Source of the DNA: an uncultured Clostridia bacterium
Lineage (GTDB): Bacteria > Bacillota > Clostridia > TANB77 > CAG-508
Assembly: GCA_948505485.1 (NCBI GenBank)
Contig: CAOPQH010000081.1
Span: 1 to 6,310 of the forward strand
Direction of reading: 5' to 3'
DNA: 6,310 nucleotides
In this document: positions 1-6,310 of the stretch, in pieces
How the letters are laid out: the number at the start of each line of letters is the position of its first letter
Position numbering within the stretch: the stretch's first letter is position 1
Notes under the pieces: model-generated
The model's input: the letters and a program-made list of their open reading frames with translations, nothing else
The model's database searches: none
What the model was told of the DNA's origin: nothing
Position numbers and translations under genes: made by a program

Positions 1-77
1 TAAGACTAAAATATACTTTACCTATTTTAAATTGCATTTACTTTTTTATTTGACGGACTTTCTAATATAGAAAACAC

Positions 78-88
78 ATTGTAACAAT
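78..88. repeat. Short palindrome next to the -35 box (possible operator)
   Basis: ATTGT-A-ACAAT is a perfect 5-bp inverted repeat around one central base. It ends two bases before the -35 box of the SNF2 promoter. Its position would suit a small repressor or activator, but 5-bp arms of this composition arise easily by chance in A/T-rich DNA. No known operator is recognised. Confidence 0.25.
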
Positions 89-90
89 AC

Positions 91-119
91 TTGAAAAAAA
101 ATGAAAAGTAGTATATAAT
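91..119 (+). promoter_or_regulatory. Sigma-A type promoter of the SNF2 gene
   Basis: The -35 box TTGAAA (91-96) and a perfect -10 box TATAAT (114-119) are separated by exactly 17 bp, the optimum for housekeeping sigma factor. Transcription would start near 126, giving a leader of about 30 nt before the ATG at 155. The gene's frame is closed upstream by a TAA at 116-118, inside the -10 box, so the protein cannot extend further upstream. The call rests on sequence match only. Confidence 0.85.
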
Positions 120-154
120 ATTTCACTATAAAATGGAAAGATAAGGAGAAAGAA

Positions 155-3148
155 ATGTCAGATAAAAATGTACCTACTCAAAAGAAGAATAAAACGCAAT
201 ATAGAAGCTTTGAACACATAGTAAATACATTTTATAACGAAGAAATTGAAAATATGGATAATGAAGAAGAAAATACACATCAAGTTGGAAATATAAAAAT
301 AATACCACACATCATTTATGACAAATTAACAAATGATATGAAAGTAGAGTTTAAAATAGGAAAAACGAAGATGTATAGAATAAAAGAATTATCTACTTTT
401 TATGATATGATGATAAAAAAGCAAAACTATAAATATGGGGCAAAGTTAGAATTTATACATAAAAAAGAAGAATTTGAAGCAAATAGTCAAGAACTATTAG
501 AATTTATTTTAAAATATGCAGAAATAATAAAATATGTAAATTCTAATTCCAATTCTAATTATAGATTATATGGAAATGCATTAAATGACAATAGTATAAT
601 TATAGATAATAGTGGATTAGATGATTTGTTTGAAATTTTACAAGGAAGAATAGTTGAATTCGAAAAAGATTATACTCAAAATTTAATTGAATTTGTACCA
701 CGAAATCCAAACATACAATTTAATTTAAAGAAAATAAATCAGGAAGAATATAAAATAATACCAAATGTAGATATTTTTAAAATGAATATTTTGAAAGGTA
801 GAAATTATAATTACATACTAAAACAAGATAAATTATACAGATGTGATGAAAATTATACAAAAACTACAATAAAGCTAATAGAAGAATTTAAGAAAAACTA
901 CTCAAAGGAAGTGTTATTAGGAAAAGAAGAACTTCCAGCTTTATTTTCAATAATAATACCAAAAGTAGGAAAGGTATTAAAATATGCGGACATAGAAGAT
1001 GAAATAAAAGAATACATACCAAAAAAATTAGGGGTAAAAGTTTTTTTGGATTTTGACAAAAGTAATTATTTAATAGCAGAAGTAAAGTTTTACTACAATA
1101 ATGAAGAATTTAATCCATTAATTGAAGATATACAAATTAATTCAAGAAATATTATTGAAGAAACAAAAGCATTAAATATGTTTAGAAAAACAGGATTTAT
1201 GCTAGATAATAAAAATCACAGATTTGTATTACCCAATAATAATGATATATATGAATTTTTATCAAATGATATAGATACATATATACAAAAATTTGAAATC
1301 ATGGTTACTGATAATTTCAAATCTAAACAAATCAGACAAAACAAAGGTGGAAACATTGGAGTAAAAGTTGAAAACAATCTTTTATTAGTAGATATGACAA
1401 AATTTAATATAAATAAAGACGAAATAAAAAACATAATGGATCAATACAAATTAAAAAAGAAATTTTATAGATTAAAAGATGGTAGCTTTTTAAATTTAGA
1501 AGATAATAAAAATATAGAGTTTATCAACAAATTAATAACTGGAATGGATGTTAATTACAAAGAATTAAGCGATGGAGAAATAAGATTACCAGTTTATAGA
1601 ACACTATACTTAAACCAAATATTAAAAGATCTAAATAATACAGAAATTAGTAAAAATTCAGATTATAAAGAAATTGTAAGCAAAACAAAAAAAGAAGATT
1701 TATTAGAAAATATTAAAGCTCCAAATAGTATGAATCAAATACTAAGACATTATCAAAAAATAGGTTTTCAATGGCTAACAGTATTAGATAATTACAAATT
1801 TGGAGGTATTCTTGCAGATGATATGGGATTAGGAAAAACAATACAAATATTATCAATGTTAATTAATTATATAGAAAATACGCCCAAAGAAAAAAGAAAA
1901 GCTTCAATTGTTATATGCCCTAGTTCACTCACATTAAATTGGGAAAATGAAGTTAAAAAGTTTACTGATAAAATAAAGACATTAGTAATAAGAGGAAGTA
2001 TATCAGAACGTAAAGACAAAATAAACAATGTTAATAAATATGATTTAGTAATTACATCTTATGATTCACTAAAAAGAGATATAGAATTATACAATAAAAG
2101 AAATTATGAGTATAGGTTTTCTATAGCCGATGAAGCACAATATCTAAAAAACAGTAATACCCAAAATGCAAAATCTATTAAACAATTAAAAGCTGAGACA
2201 AGATTTGCATTAACAGGAACACCTATAGAAAATTCACTATCTGAATTATGGTCAATTTTTGATTATATAATGCCTGGATATTTATTTACATACAAAAAAT
2301 TTAAAAATTTCTTTGAAATACCTATAACAAGGGATAATGATCAAGAGGCCATGAAAAGATTAAAAATGTTAATAGAACCATTTATATTAAGAAGAACAAA
2401 AAAAGAAGTTTTAACAGAGTTGCCAGAAAAGTCATTAACAGTTTTAAGTAATGAGATGGAAGAAGAACAAGAAAAAATTTATTTATCTTATTTAGCTCAA
2501 GCAAAAGAAGAAGTTGCAAATGAACTACAAATAAATGATAATGGGCAAAGCCGAATAAAAATTCTAGCTTTGCTTACAAGATTAAGGCAAATATGTTGCC
2601 ATCCAAGTTTGTTTATAGAAGGATATAAAGGCGGAAGTAGTAAACTAGAACAATGTATAGAAATAATAGAAGATGCAACCAATTCTGGACACAAAATATT
2701 ATTGTTTTCTGGATATACATCAATGTTTGAAATAATAGAAAAAAGGTTAAAAGAAAAAAGTATCAGATATTTTAAACTAACAGGAGCAACAAAAGTTGAT
2801 GAAAGAATAGAAATGGTAGATGAATTTAACAAAAATAAAGACATAAAAATATTTTTAATATCTCTTAAAGCAGGAGGAACAGGACTTAATTTAACAGGAG
2901 CGGATATGGTAATACATTATGATCCGTGGTGGAATGCATCAGCTGAAAACCAAGCCACAGATAGAACACATAGAATAGGTCAAAAGAACAATGTTCAAGT
3001 TTATAAATTTATAACGAAAAATACAATTGAAGAAAAAATATATGAATTGCAACAAAAAAAATCAGAATTGATAGACAATGTATTAGATACTAAAATGTCA
3101 TTTATAAATAAATTATCAAAAGAGGAGCTATTAGAATTATTTAAATAA
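155..3148 (+). CDS. SNF2-family DNA-dependent ATPase/helicase, SNF2-associated N-terminus, no SWIM finger
   Basis: This 997-residue protein is a superfamily 2 DNA translocase of the bacterial SNF2 (Swi2/Snf2, HepA-like) type, expected to use ATP to move along double-stranded DNA and displace or remodel bound proteins. Residues about 45-500 resemble the bacterial SNF2-associated region. The motor motifs follow in order: LRHYQ (530-534), Walker A DDMGLGKT (555-562, Lys561), VICPSS (586-591), ITSYD (633-637), Walker B DEAQ (659-662), LTGTP (686-690), RLRQICCHP (809-817), KILLFS (847-852), GGTGLNL (907-913), DPWWN (923-927) and DRTHRIGQ (936-943) with the arginine finger. All are intact, so the motor should be active. 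The start has AAGGAG at 143-148, 6 nt from the ATG, and no upstream extension is possible. Many Firmicute relatives begin with a Cys/His SWIM zinc finger; here the first ~45 residues are Lys/Glu/Asn-rich and contain no cysteine. The cellular role is unknown; it is probably cytoplasmic and nucleoid-associated. The next gene starts 85 nt downstream. Confidence 0.95.
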   Translation: MSDKNVPTQKKNKTQYRSFEHIVNTFYNEEIENMDNEEENTHQVGNIKIIPHIIYDKLTNDMKVEFKIGKTKMYRIKELSTFYDMMIKKQNYKYGAKLEFIHKKEEFEANSQELLEFILKYAEIIKYVNSNSNSNYRLYGNALNDNSIIIDNSGLDDLFEILQGRIVEFEKDYTQNLIEFVPRNPNIQFNLKKINQEEYKIIPNVDIFKMNILKGRNYNYILKQDKLYRCDENYTKTTIKLIEEFKKNYSKEVLLGKEELPALFSIIIPKVGKVLKYADIEDEIKEYIPKKLGVKVFLDFDKSNYLIAEVKFYYNNEEFNPLIEDIQINSRNIIEETKALNMFRKTGFMLDNKNHRFVLPNNNDIYEFLSNDIDTYIQKFEIMVTDNFKSKQIRQNKGGNIGVKVENNLLLVDMTKFNINKDEIKNIMDQYKLKKKFYRLKDGSFLNLEDNKNIEFINKLITGMDVNYKELSDGEIRLPVYRTLYLNQILKDLNNTEISKNSDYKEIVSKTKKEDLLENIKAPNSMNQILRHYQKIGFQWLTVLDNYKFGGILADDMGLGKTIQILSMLINYIENTPKEKRKASIVICPSSLTLNWENEVKKFTDKIKTLVIRGSISERKDKINNVNKYDLVITSYDSLKRDIELYNKRNYEYRFSIADEAQYLKNSNTQNAKSIKQLKAETRFALTGTPIENSLSELWSIFDYIMPGYLFTYKKFKNFFEIPITRDNDQEAMKRLKMLIEPFILRRTKKEVLTELPEKSLTVLSNEMEEEQEKIYLSYLAQAKEEVANELQINDNGQSRIKILALLTRLRQICCHPSLFIEGYKGGSSKLEQCIEIIEDATNSGHKILLFSGYTSMFEIIEKRLKEKSIRYFKLTGATKVDERIEMVDEFNKNKDIKIFLISLKAGGTGLNLTGADMVIHYDPWWNASAENQATDRTHRIGQKNNVQVYKFITKNTIEEKIYELQQKKSELIDNVLDTKMSFINKLSKEELLELFK
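3068..3096 (+). promoter_or_regulatory. Candidate promoter inside the 3' end of the SNF2 gene
   Basis: TTGATA (3068-3073), a 17-bp spacer and TAAAAT (3091-3096) match the sigma-A consensus at 10 of 12 positions. Transcription would start near 3103, about 130 nt ahead of the small gene at 3234, and could supply the small gene and trmFO independently of the SNF2 promoter. Because it lies within coding sequence of very high A+T content, a chance match is quite possible. Confidence 0.35.
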
Positions 3149-3163
3149 AAATAAAGAATAGCT

Positions 3164-3186
3164 TGAAAAAAATTTAAGTTTTTTCA
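3164..3186 (+). other. A/T-only hairpin in the SNF2 to small-gene spacer
   Basis: TGAAAAAA (3164-3171) can pair with TTTTTTCA (3179-3186) around a 7-nt loop. The stem has a single G-C pair. The right arm is itself a run of six T, so this may be a weak attenuator of the SNF2 transcript, but it lacks the GC-rich stem and following U-tract of a normal intrinsic terminator. Partial read-through into the small gene and trmFO is therefore likely if it acts at all. Confidence 0.25.
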
Positions 3187-3212
3187 TAACTATGAGTTCC
3201 ATTGAGTGAAGT

Positions 3213-3220
3213 AAGGAAGG
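3213..3220 (+). promoter_or_regulatory. Ribosome binding site of the small gene, unusually distant
   Basis: AAGGAAGG is the only purine-rich Shine-Dalgarno candidate for the ATG at 3234, and it sits 13 nt away, further than the 5-9 nt seen for the other genes here. No ATG, GTG or TTG lies closer in frame: the frame is closed by TGA at 3207-3209 and the only near-start codons between are ATA (3222) and ATT (3231). Initiation at the ATG may therefore be weak, or a rare ATT start could be used. Confidence 0.6.
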
Positions 3221-3233
3221 AATAAAATTTATT

Positions 3234-3524
3234 ATGAATAAATGGAAAAATAAACAGAAAATAGAAGTAAGTTATAACAAAGAAACAATATTAAATTCTC
3301 AAATAAAAGACAGAATAACACAATGGAAAATTTTAAGAGTGGAACATATTAGAGAAGAAAAAGGAAGAATTGAAGGGATTTTATCAATATTCAATACTAT
3401 AATTAGAGAAGGAATTGATTTCAATAAAGAAGAGTATGATAAGATGGAAAAATTATTTAAATCTTTAAATAAAGAATATGATGAAATAAGAAATAAAAGC
3501 GAGGATTTAGGGAAGGAAAAATAA
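3234..3524 (+). CDS. Small charged helical protein of unknown function, coupled to trmFO
   Basis: I do not recognise this 96-residue protein. It is rich in Lys, Glu and Ile, has no cysteine, signal peptide or membrane segment, and looks mostly alpha-helical. The stretch from about residue 20 to the end has a heptad-like spacing of Ile/Leu/Phe among charged residues (for example ILSIFNTII near 49-57 and MEKLFKSL near 70-77), so a short coiled coil or helical hairpin is likely. It is believed to be real because its stop codon overlaps the ATG of trmFO in TAATG and its 3' end carries the trmFO ribosome binding site (AGGGAAGG). Codon use matches its neighbours. The arrangement implies co-expression with TrmFO but does not prove a joint function. 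The start is somewhat uncertain because of the distant ribosome binding site. It has two Trp residues near the N-terminus and mid-protein. Confidence 0.75.
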   Translation: MNKWKNKQKIEVSYNKETILNSQIKDRITQWKILRVEHIREEKGRIEGILSIFNTIIREGIDFNKEEYDKMEKLFKSLNKEYDEIRNKSEDLGKEK

Positions 3525-4867
3525 TGAAAGATTATATAACAGTAGTAGGAGGAGGTCTTTCTGGATGTGAGGCTGCGTATCAAATTGCAAAAAGAGGTAT
3601 AAAAGTTAAGTTATATGAAATGAAACCAAAAAAGTTTTCTGATGCTCATACAAATGAAAACTTAGCTGAAATAGTATGTAGTAATTCATTTAAAAGTAAT
3701 CTTCATACTAATGCATGTGGACTTTTAAAAGAAGAATTAAGAAAATTAGATTCATTACTTATAAAAATAGCAGATAAAACTAGTGTACCAGCAGGACAAG
3801 CTTTAGCTGTAGATAGAGAGAAATTTTCTGAAAGTATAACTCAAGAAATAAAACATAATCCTATGATACAAATTATAAATGAAGAAATAAAAAATATAGA
3901 TAAACTAGCTAAAGAAGGAATAGTAATTATAGCAACAGGTCCATTAACATCTGAAAGTTTATCAGAAAATATTGCTAAAATAACAGGAGAAGATAAGCTG
4001 TATTTTTATGATGCTGCAGCACCTATAGTTCTAAAAGATAGCATTAATTTTGATATAGCATTTTTTGGAGATAGATATAATCAAGAAAAGAAGAAAGAAG
4101 AAACTATAGAAGAATGGAAGAAAAGGCAAAGTAATAATAATCCAAGCTATATAAACTTACCAATGAATAAAGAAGAATATGAATATTTTTATAATCAACT
4201 TATAAATGCTGAAATAGTACAATTACACGAATTTGAAAAAAGAGAAATTTTTGAAGGATGTATGCCAGTTGAAATAATGGCTAAAAGAGGTATCGATACT
4301 TTAAGATTTGGACCACTAAAACCAGTAGGATTTGATGACCCAAGGACAGGAAAAAGACCATACGCTATAGTACAACTAAGGCAAGATAATGAAGAAGGTA
4401 CTATTTATAACATTGTAGGATTTCAAACAAATTTAAAATTTGGAGAACAAAAAAGAGTTTTTAGCTTAATACCAGGACTAGAAAACGCAGATTTTATTAA
4501 ATATGGAGTAATGCATAGAAATACGTATATTAATTCTAGTAAACTATTAGATGAAACATATAATTTAAAAAACAATAAAAACATATTCTTTGCAGGTCAA
4601 ATAAGTGGGGTAGAAGGTTATGTAGAATCTATTTCATCTGGATTAGTTGCGGGAATTAACGCTGTTAATTTATATAATGAAAAAGAAAAGCTAAGATTTT
4701 CAGAATTGACAATGATAGGAGCATTATCTAAATATATTTCTACATATAATGAGAAATTCCAACCAATGAATGCAAACTTTGGAATATTACCACAACTTGA
4801 AAAGAAAATTAAAGATAAAAAATTGAAGTATAAAATGCTAGCAGATAGGGCATTAGATAATTTATAA
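3524..4867 (+). CDS. trmFO: TrmFO, folate/FAD-dependent tRNA (uracil-54-C5)-methyltransferase
   Basis: TrmFO methylates U54 in the T-loop of tRNA to m5U (ribothymidine), taking the one-carbon unit from 5,10-methylenetetrahydrofolate and electrons from reduced FAD; it acts in the cytoplasm. The 447-residue product starts with the FAD dinucleotide-binding motif GGGLSG (9-14) followed by YEMKP (31-35). The conserved motif VCSNSFKSN contains Cys52, matching the catalytic Cys53 of Bacillus subtilis TrmFO, and FEGCMP contains Cys246, matching Cys226. Other family signatures are SVPAGQALAVDR, ATGPLTSESL, YFYDAAAPIV, GKRPYA-VQLRQD, YGVMHRNT and FAGQISGVEGYVES, and the C-terminus has FQPMNANFG. It is a little longer than the usual ~435 residues, mainly because of a charged insertion of about 17 residues near 186-208; just after it, the motif that reads NCPM in B. 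subtilis reads NLPM. AGGGAAGG 7 nt upstream drives translation, with TAATG coupling to the preceding gene. The family call is firm. Confidence 0.97.
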   Translation: MKDYITVVGGGLSGCEAAYQIAKRGIKVKLYEMKPKKFSDAHTNENLAEIVCSNSFKSNLHTNACGLLKEELRKLDSLLIKIADKTSVPAGQALAVDREKFSESITQEIKHNPMIQIINEEIKNIDKLAKEGIVIIATGPLTSESLSENIAKITGEDKLYFYDAAAPIVLKDSINFDIAFFGDRYNQEKKKEETIEEWKKRQSNNNPSYINLPMNKEEYEYFYNQLINAEIVQLHEFEKREIFEGCMPVEIMAKRGIDTLRFGPLKPVGFDDPRTGKRPYAIVQLRQDNEEGTIYNIVGFQTNLKFGEQKRVFSLIPGLENADFIKYGVMHRNTYINSSKLLDETYNLKNNKNIFFAGQISGVEGYVESISSGLVAGINAVNLYNEKEKLRFSELTMIGALSKYISTYNEKFQPMNANFGILPQLEKKIKDKKLKYKMLADRALDNL

Positions 4868-4907
4868 CATTTAATTATTACATTTTAATTACAAAATTTA
4901 AAATTGA

Positions 4908-4936
4908 TTGCCAAAAAAAAACAACAATGATATAAT
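4908..4936 (+). promoter_or_regulatory. Strong sigma-A promoter with extended -10, coiled-coil gene
   Basis: TTGCCA (4908-4913), a 17-bp spacer with a run of nine A, and TATAAT (4931-4936) preceded by TGA (4928-4930) form an extended -10 promoter. Transcription should start near 4943, giving a leader of about 50 nt. The promoter makes the last gene a separate transcription unit. No convincing Rho-independent terminator is visible between the trmFO stop (4867) and this promoter. Confidence 0.85.
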
Positions 4937-4949
4937 GTGTTACAAGTGG

Positions 4950-4969
4950 TATATTATCAAAATAATATA
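4950..4969. repeat. Perfect 8-bp inverted repeat in the leader of the coiled-coil gene
   Basis: TATATTAT (4950-4957) and ATAATATA (4962-4969) are perfect inverted repeats around the 4-base loop CAAA. The element sits just after the predicted transcription start and about 12 nt before the ribosome binding site. It could be a protein-binding operator, where a bound repressor would block the promoter, or a weak RNA hairpin in the leader. It contains only A-T pairs, so a stable RNA structure is doubtful. Confidence 0.4.
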
Positions 4970-4980
4970 GTTATTTTGAG

Positions 4981-4987
4981 AAGGAGG
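4981..4987 (+). promoter_or_regulatory. Consensus ribosome binding site that fixes the GTG start at 4994
   Basis: AAGGAGG is a full Shine-Dalgarno match with a 6-nt gap to GTG at 4994-4996. This decides the start: the longer frame begins at a GTG at 4937, directly adjoining the -10 box and upstream of the expected transcription start, so that codon cannot be in the mRNA made from this promoter. Confidence 0.88.
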
Positions 4988-4993
4988 AAATAC

Positions 4994-6292
4994 GTGAAAG
5001 ATAAAGAAAAAGAGATACAAAGCATTTTAAACGAATATACGTCAATGCGAAGAAAAAAAGAAGAAGATACAGAAGACTTACAAGATAAATCCGTAATAAA
5101 TCCAGAATTAACACTTGAACAAATCAAGAACTTAAAAGAAAAAGACTTAAATATGCAAGTAATGAAAGCATTAATAAAAAAACAAGATGAAATTCAAAAA
5201 GATATAAAAAAAATAAATGAGAAAATAAAAAAAATCAAAACAAATATAGGAAACTTTAGATATGAATATGATTCAAATGGAAATGCTACTAATTCTGACG
5301 AAATGCAAAAGATGACCCAAAAATATGAAAAGGCAAAGAAAGAACTAGCCAAAATTAAAAAGGTAAAAGCATTATATGAAGAAAACTTATCAGACTTCGA
5401 AAACAAAACAGGATTTACAACAGACAAAGTTAAAGAAATGATGAAAGAAGAAGAACAAAAGAGAATAGAATATGAAAAACAAGAAGAAATAAGAAAGCAA
5501 AAACTTGAAGAAGAAAGAATAGAACAAGAAAAAGCACAAAAGGCTTTAGAAGAAAGTTTAAGAAAGGCAGAAGAAGATAAGAAAAACAATATAGAAAATG
5601 AGATAACACAAGAAAGCAATACAATTACAGAAAAAATTCAAAAACATAAAATAAATGAAAAAGATATAATTACAATTTTCCCATATCAAAATAAAGTATC
5701 ATATATATTTGATGGAAAAGAAGGGCACATTGACAATATAAGAGATATTGTTTGGGAAGGAAAACCGAAGATATTTAGAAAGTACAAAATAAAAAAAGAA
5801 GAATATATACTAACTAATGAAAAAACGGGAGAAAGTAAAGAATTTTCTTCTAAATTAAATCCAATAATATTTGAAATATTAAAATCTAATTCAGAAAAAC
5901 TAGAGAATTATATAGAGTTAAATAGTAAAATTCCAATTCTATATGTATTTGATGAAAAGCAAAAAGAAAACAAAGATGTAGCTAAAATAATGTATAAATA
6001 TCAAAAAAAGGATAAAGATATCACACAAAAAATAGGATATATTAGTATTAAAGATAAAATTAATTCTAGATTTTCTTATAAATTAGGAAAAAAACAATTA
6101 GCACTACCAGAAGGGGAAAAAAATATAGAAGAAGAAACAACTAATTATGAGACATCAAGAAATAGAATGCTTAAATTTAGAAAAGGAATTGCCCAAAAAG
6201 CTAAACAATATGACCAAGCAATTGAAAAAATAGATAAGATACAAAAATTAAATTATAACAAATCAGAAAATGCTAATACAGATTCAATATAA
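4994..6292 (+). CDS. Coiled-coil protein of unknown function, 432 residues
   Basis: I do not recognise this protein. With the GTG start at 4994 it has 432 residues. Residues about 1-86 are charged helix (LKEKDLNMQVMKALIKKQDE near 47-66), broken by a Gly/Asn-rich turn near 86-100 (NIGNF, DSNGNATNS). A second helical segment spans about 102-135, and a very charged helix about 144-205, with repeated Glu/Lys/Gln runs (KLEEERIEQEKAQKALEESL near 170-189), is a probable long coiled coil or single alpha-helix. From about 222 the character changes to beta-like sequence with aromatic residues (ITIFPYQNKVSYIFDG, then VWEGKPKIFRKYKIKKEEYI; also IPILYVFD near 313-320), suggesting a globular domain to about 370, followed by a basic helical tail. 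It has no cysteine, one Trp (254), no signal peptide and no membrane segment, so it is probably cytoplasmic. Its own strong promoter suggests good expression independent of trmFO. A structural or nucleic-acid-associated role is only a guess. The gene is complete in the window. Confidence 0.85.
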   Translation: MKDKEKEIQSILNEYTSMRRKKEEDTEDLQDKSVINPELTLEQIKNLKEKDLNMQVMKALIKKQDEIQKDIKKINEKIKKIKTNIGNFRYEYDSNGNATNSDEMQKMTQKYEKAKKELAKIKKVKALYEENLSDFENKTGFTTDKVKEMMKEEEQKRIEYEKQEEIRKQKLEEERIEQEKAQKALEESLRKAEEDKKNNIENEITQESNTITEKIQKHKINEKDIITIFPYQNKVSYIFDGKEGHIDNIRDIVWEGKPKIFRKYKIKKEEYILTNEKTGESKEFSSKLNPIIFEILKSNSEKLENYIELNSKIPILYVFDEKQKENKDVAKIMYKYQKKDKDITQKIGYISIKDKINSRFSYKLGKKQLALPEGEKNIEEETTNYETSRNRMLKFRKGIAQKAKQYDQAIEKIDKIQKLNYNKSENANTDSI

Positions 6293-6310
6293 TATTAAAA
6301 ATAATAATCT

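Noticed and set aside
50..70. TTGACG at 50-55 as a -35 box with TAATAT at 63-68
   Set aside because: The spacing is only 7 bp, and no -10-like sequence lies 16-18 bp downstream; the promoter at 91-119 explains the gene far better.
539..562. Hexanucleotide-like repeat (Asn-Ser repeats) in the SNF2 gene as a phase-variation tract
   Set aside because: Only about three imperfect units are present and the unit is a multiple of three, so slippage would not switch the frame; it is a short low-complexity Asn/Ser loop.
3192..3209. Five-codon leader peptide (ATG at 3192, TGA at 3207) ahead of the small gene
   Set aside because: There is no ribosome binding site before it and no associated terminator/antiterminator structure; it is a chance tiny frame.
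155..4867. SNF2 helicase as part of a defence island (DISARM-like or similar)
   Set aside because: No methyltransferase, nuclease, phospholipase-D or DUF1998-type protein accompanies it; the neighbour is the housekeeping tRNA methylase TrmFO.
4868..4907. Rho-independent terminator after trmFO
   Set aside because: The spacer is almost pure A/T with only short, overlapping complementarity (such as ATTTT/AAAAT); there is no GC-containing stem and no proper U-tract.
5194..5624. Long reverse-strand open frames encoding Phe/Ser/Leu-rich, membrane-like proteins
   Set aside because: They are the complement of the Glu/Lys-rich coiled-coil codons of the gene at 4994-6292, with no ribosome binding site; the hydrophobicity is an artefact of reverse-translating AAA/GAA-rich sequence.

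Overview
The window is very A+T-rich, with heavy ATA, AAA and AGA codon use, strong AAGGAGG-type ribosome binding sites and near-consensus housekeeping (sigma-A type) promoters. With a folate-dependent TrmFO and a bacterial SNF2 protein carrying the SNF2-associated region, this fits a low-GC Firmicute, most likely an uncultured gut-type Clostridium relative. That assignment is an inference from composition and gene families. All genes read on the + strand, and no RNA gene, insertion sequence, CRISPR array or phage gene is visible.

Layout. Bases 1-154 hold no gene. They carry a clear promoter (TTGAAA, 17 bp, TATAAT at 91-119) with a small perfect palindrome abutting its -35 box. Bases 155-3148 encode a 997-residue SNF2-family ATPase with all the helicase motifs intact but no N-terminal SWIM zinc finger. 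A short spacer (3149-3233) contains an A/T-only hairpin and leads to an unrecognised 96-residue charged protein (3234-3524). The stop codon of that gene overlaps the start codon of trmFO (3524-4867) as TAATG, so the two form a translationally coupled pair. A second strong promoter (TTGCCA, 17 bp, extended -10 TGATATAAT at 4908-4936) then drives a 432-residue protein of unknown function, rich in coiled coil (GTG start at 4994, stop at 6292). The longest open frame for this last gene begins inside the promoter's -10 element, so its true start is the downstream GTG.

How the genes fit together. Only TrmFO has a precisely known job: it makes m5U54 (ribothymidine) in the T-loop of tRNA, using methylenetetrahydrofolate and FAD. 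The SNF2 protein should be a DNA translocase or remodeller. Nothing here ties it to a defence island, because no methylase, nuclease or phospholipase gene accompanies it. The window looks like ordinary chromosome carrying two unstudied proteins. The most interesting points are the small protein coupled to trmFO, a charged insertion inside TrmFO, the shortened SNF2 N-terminus, and the palindrome-bearing leader of the coiled-coil gene.
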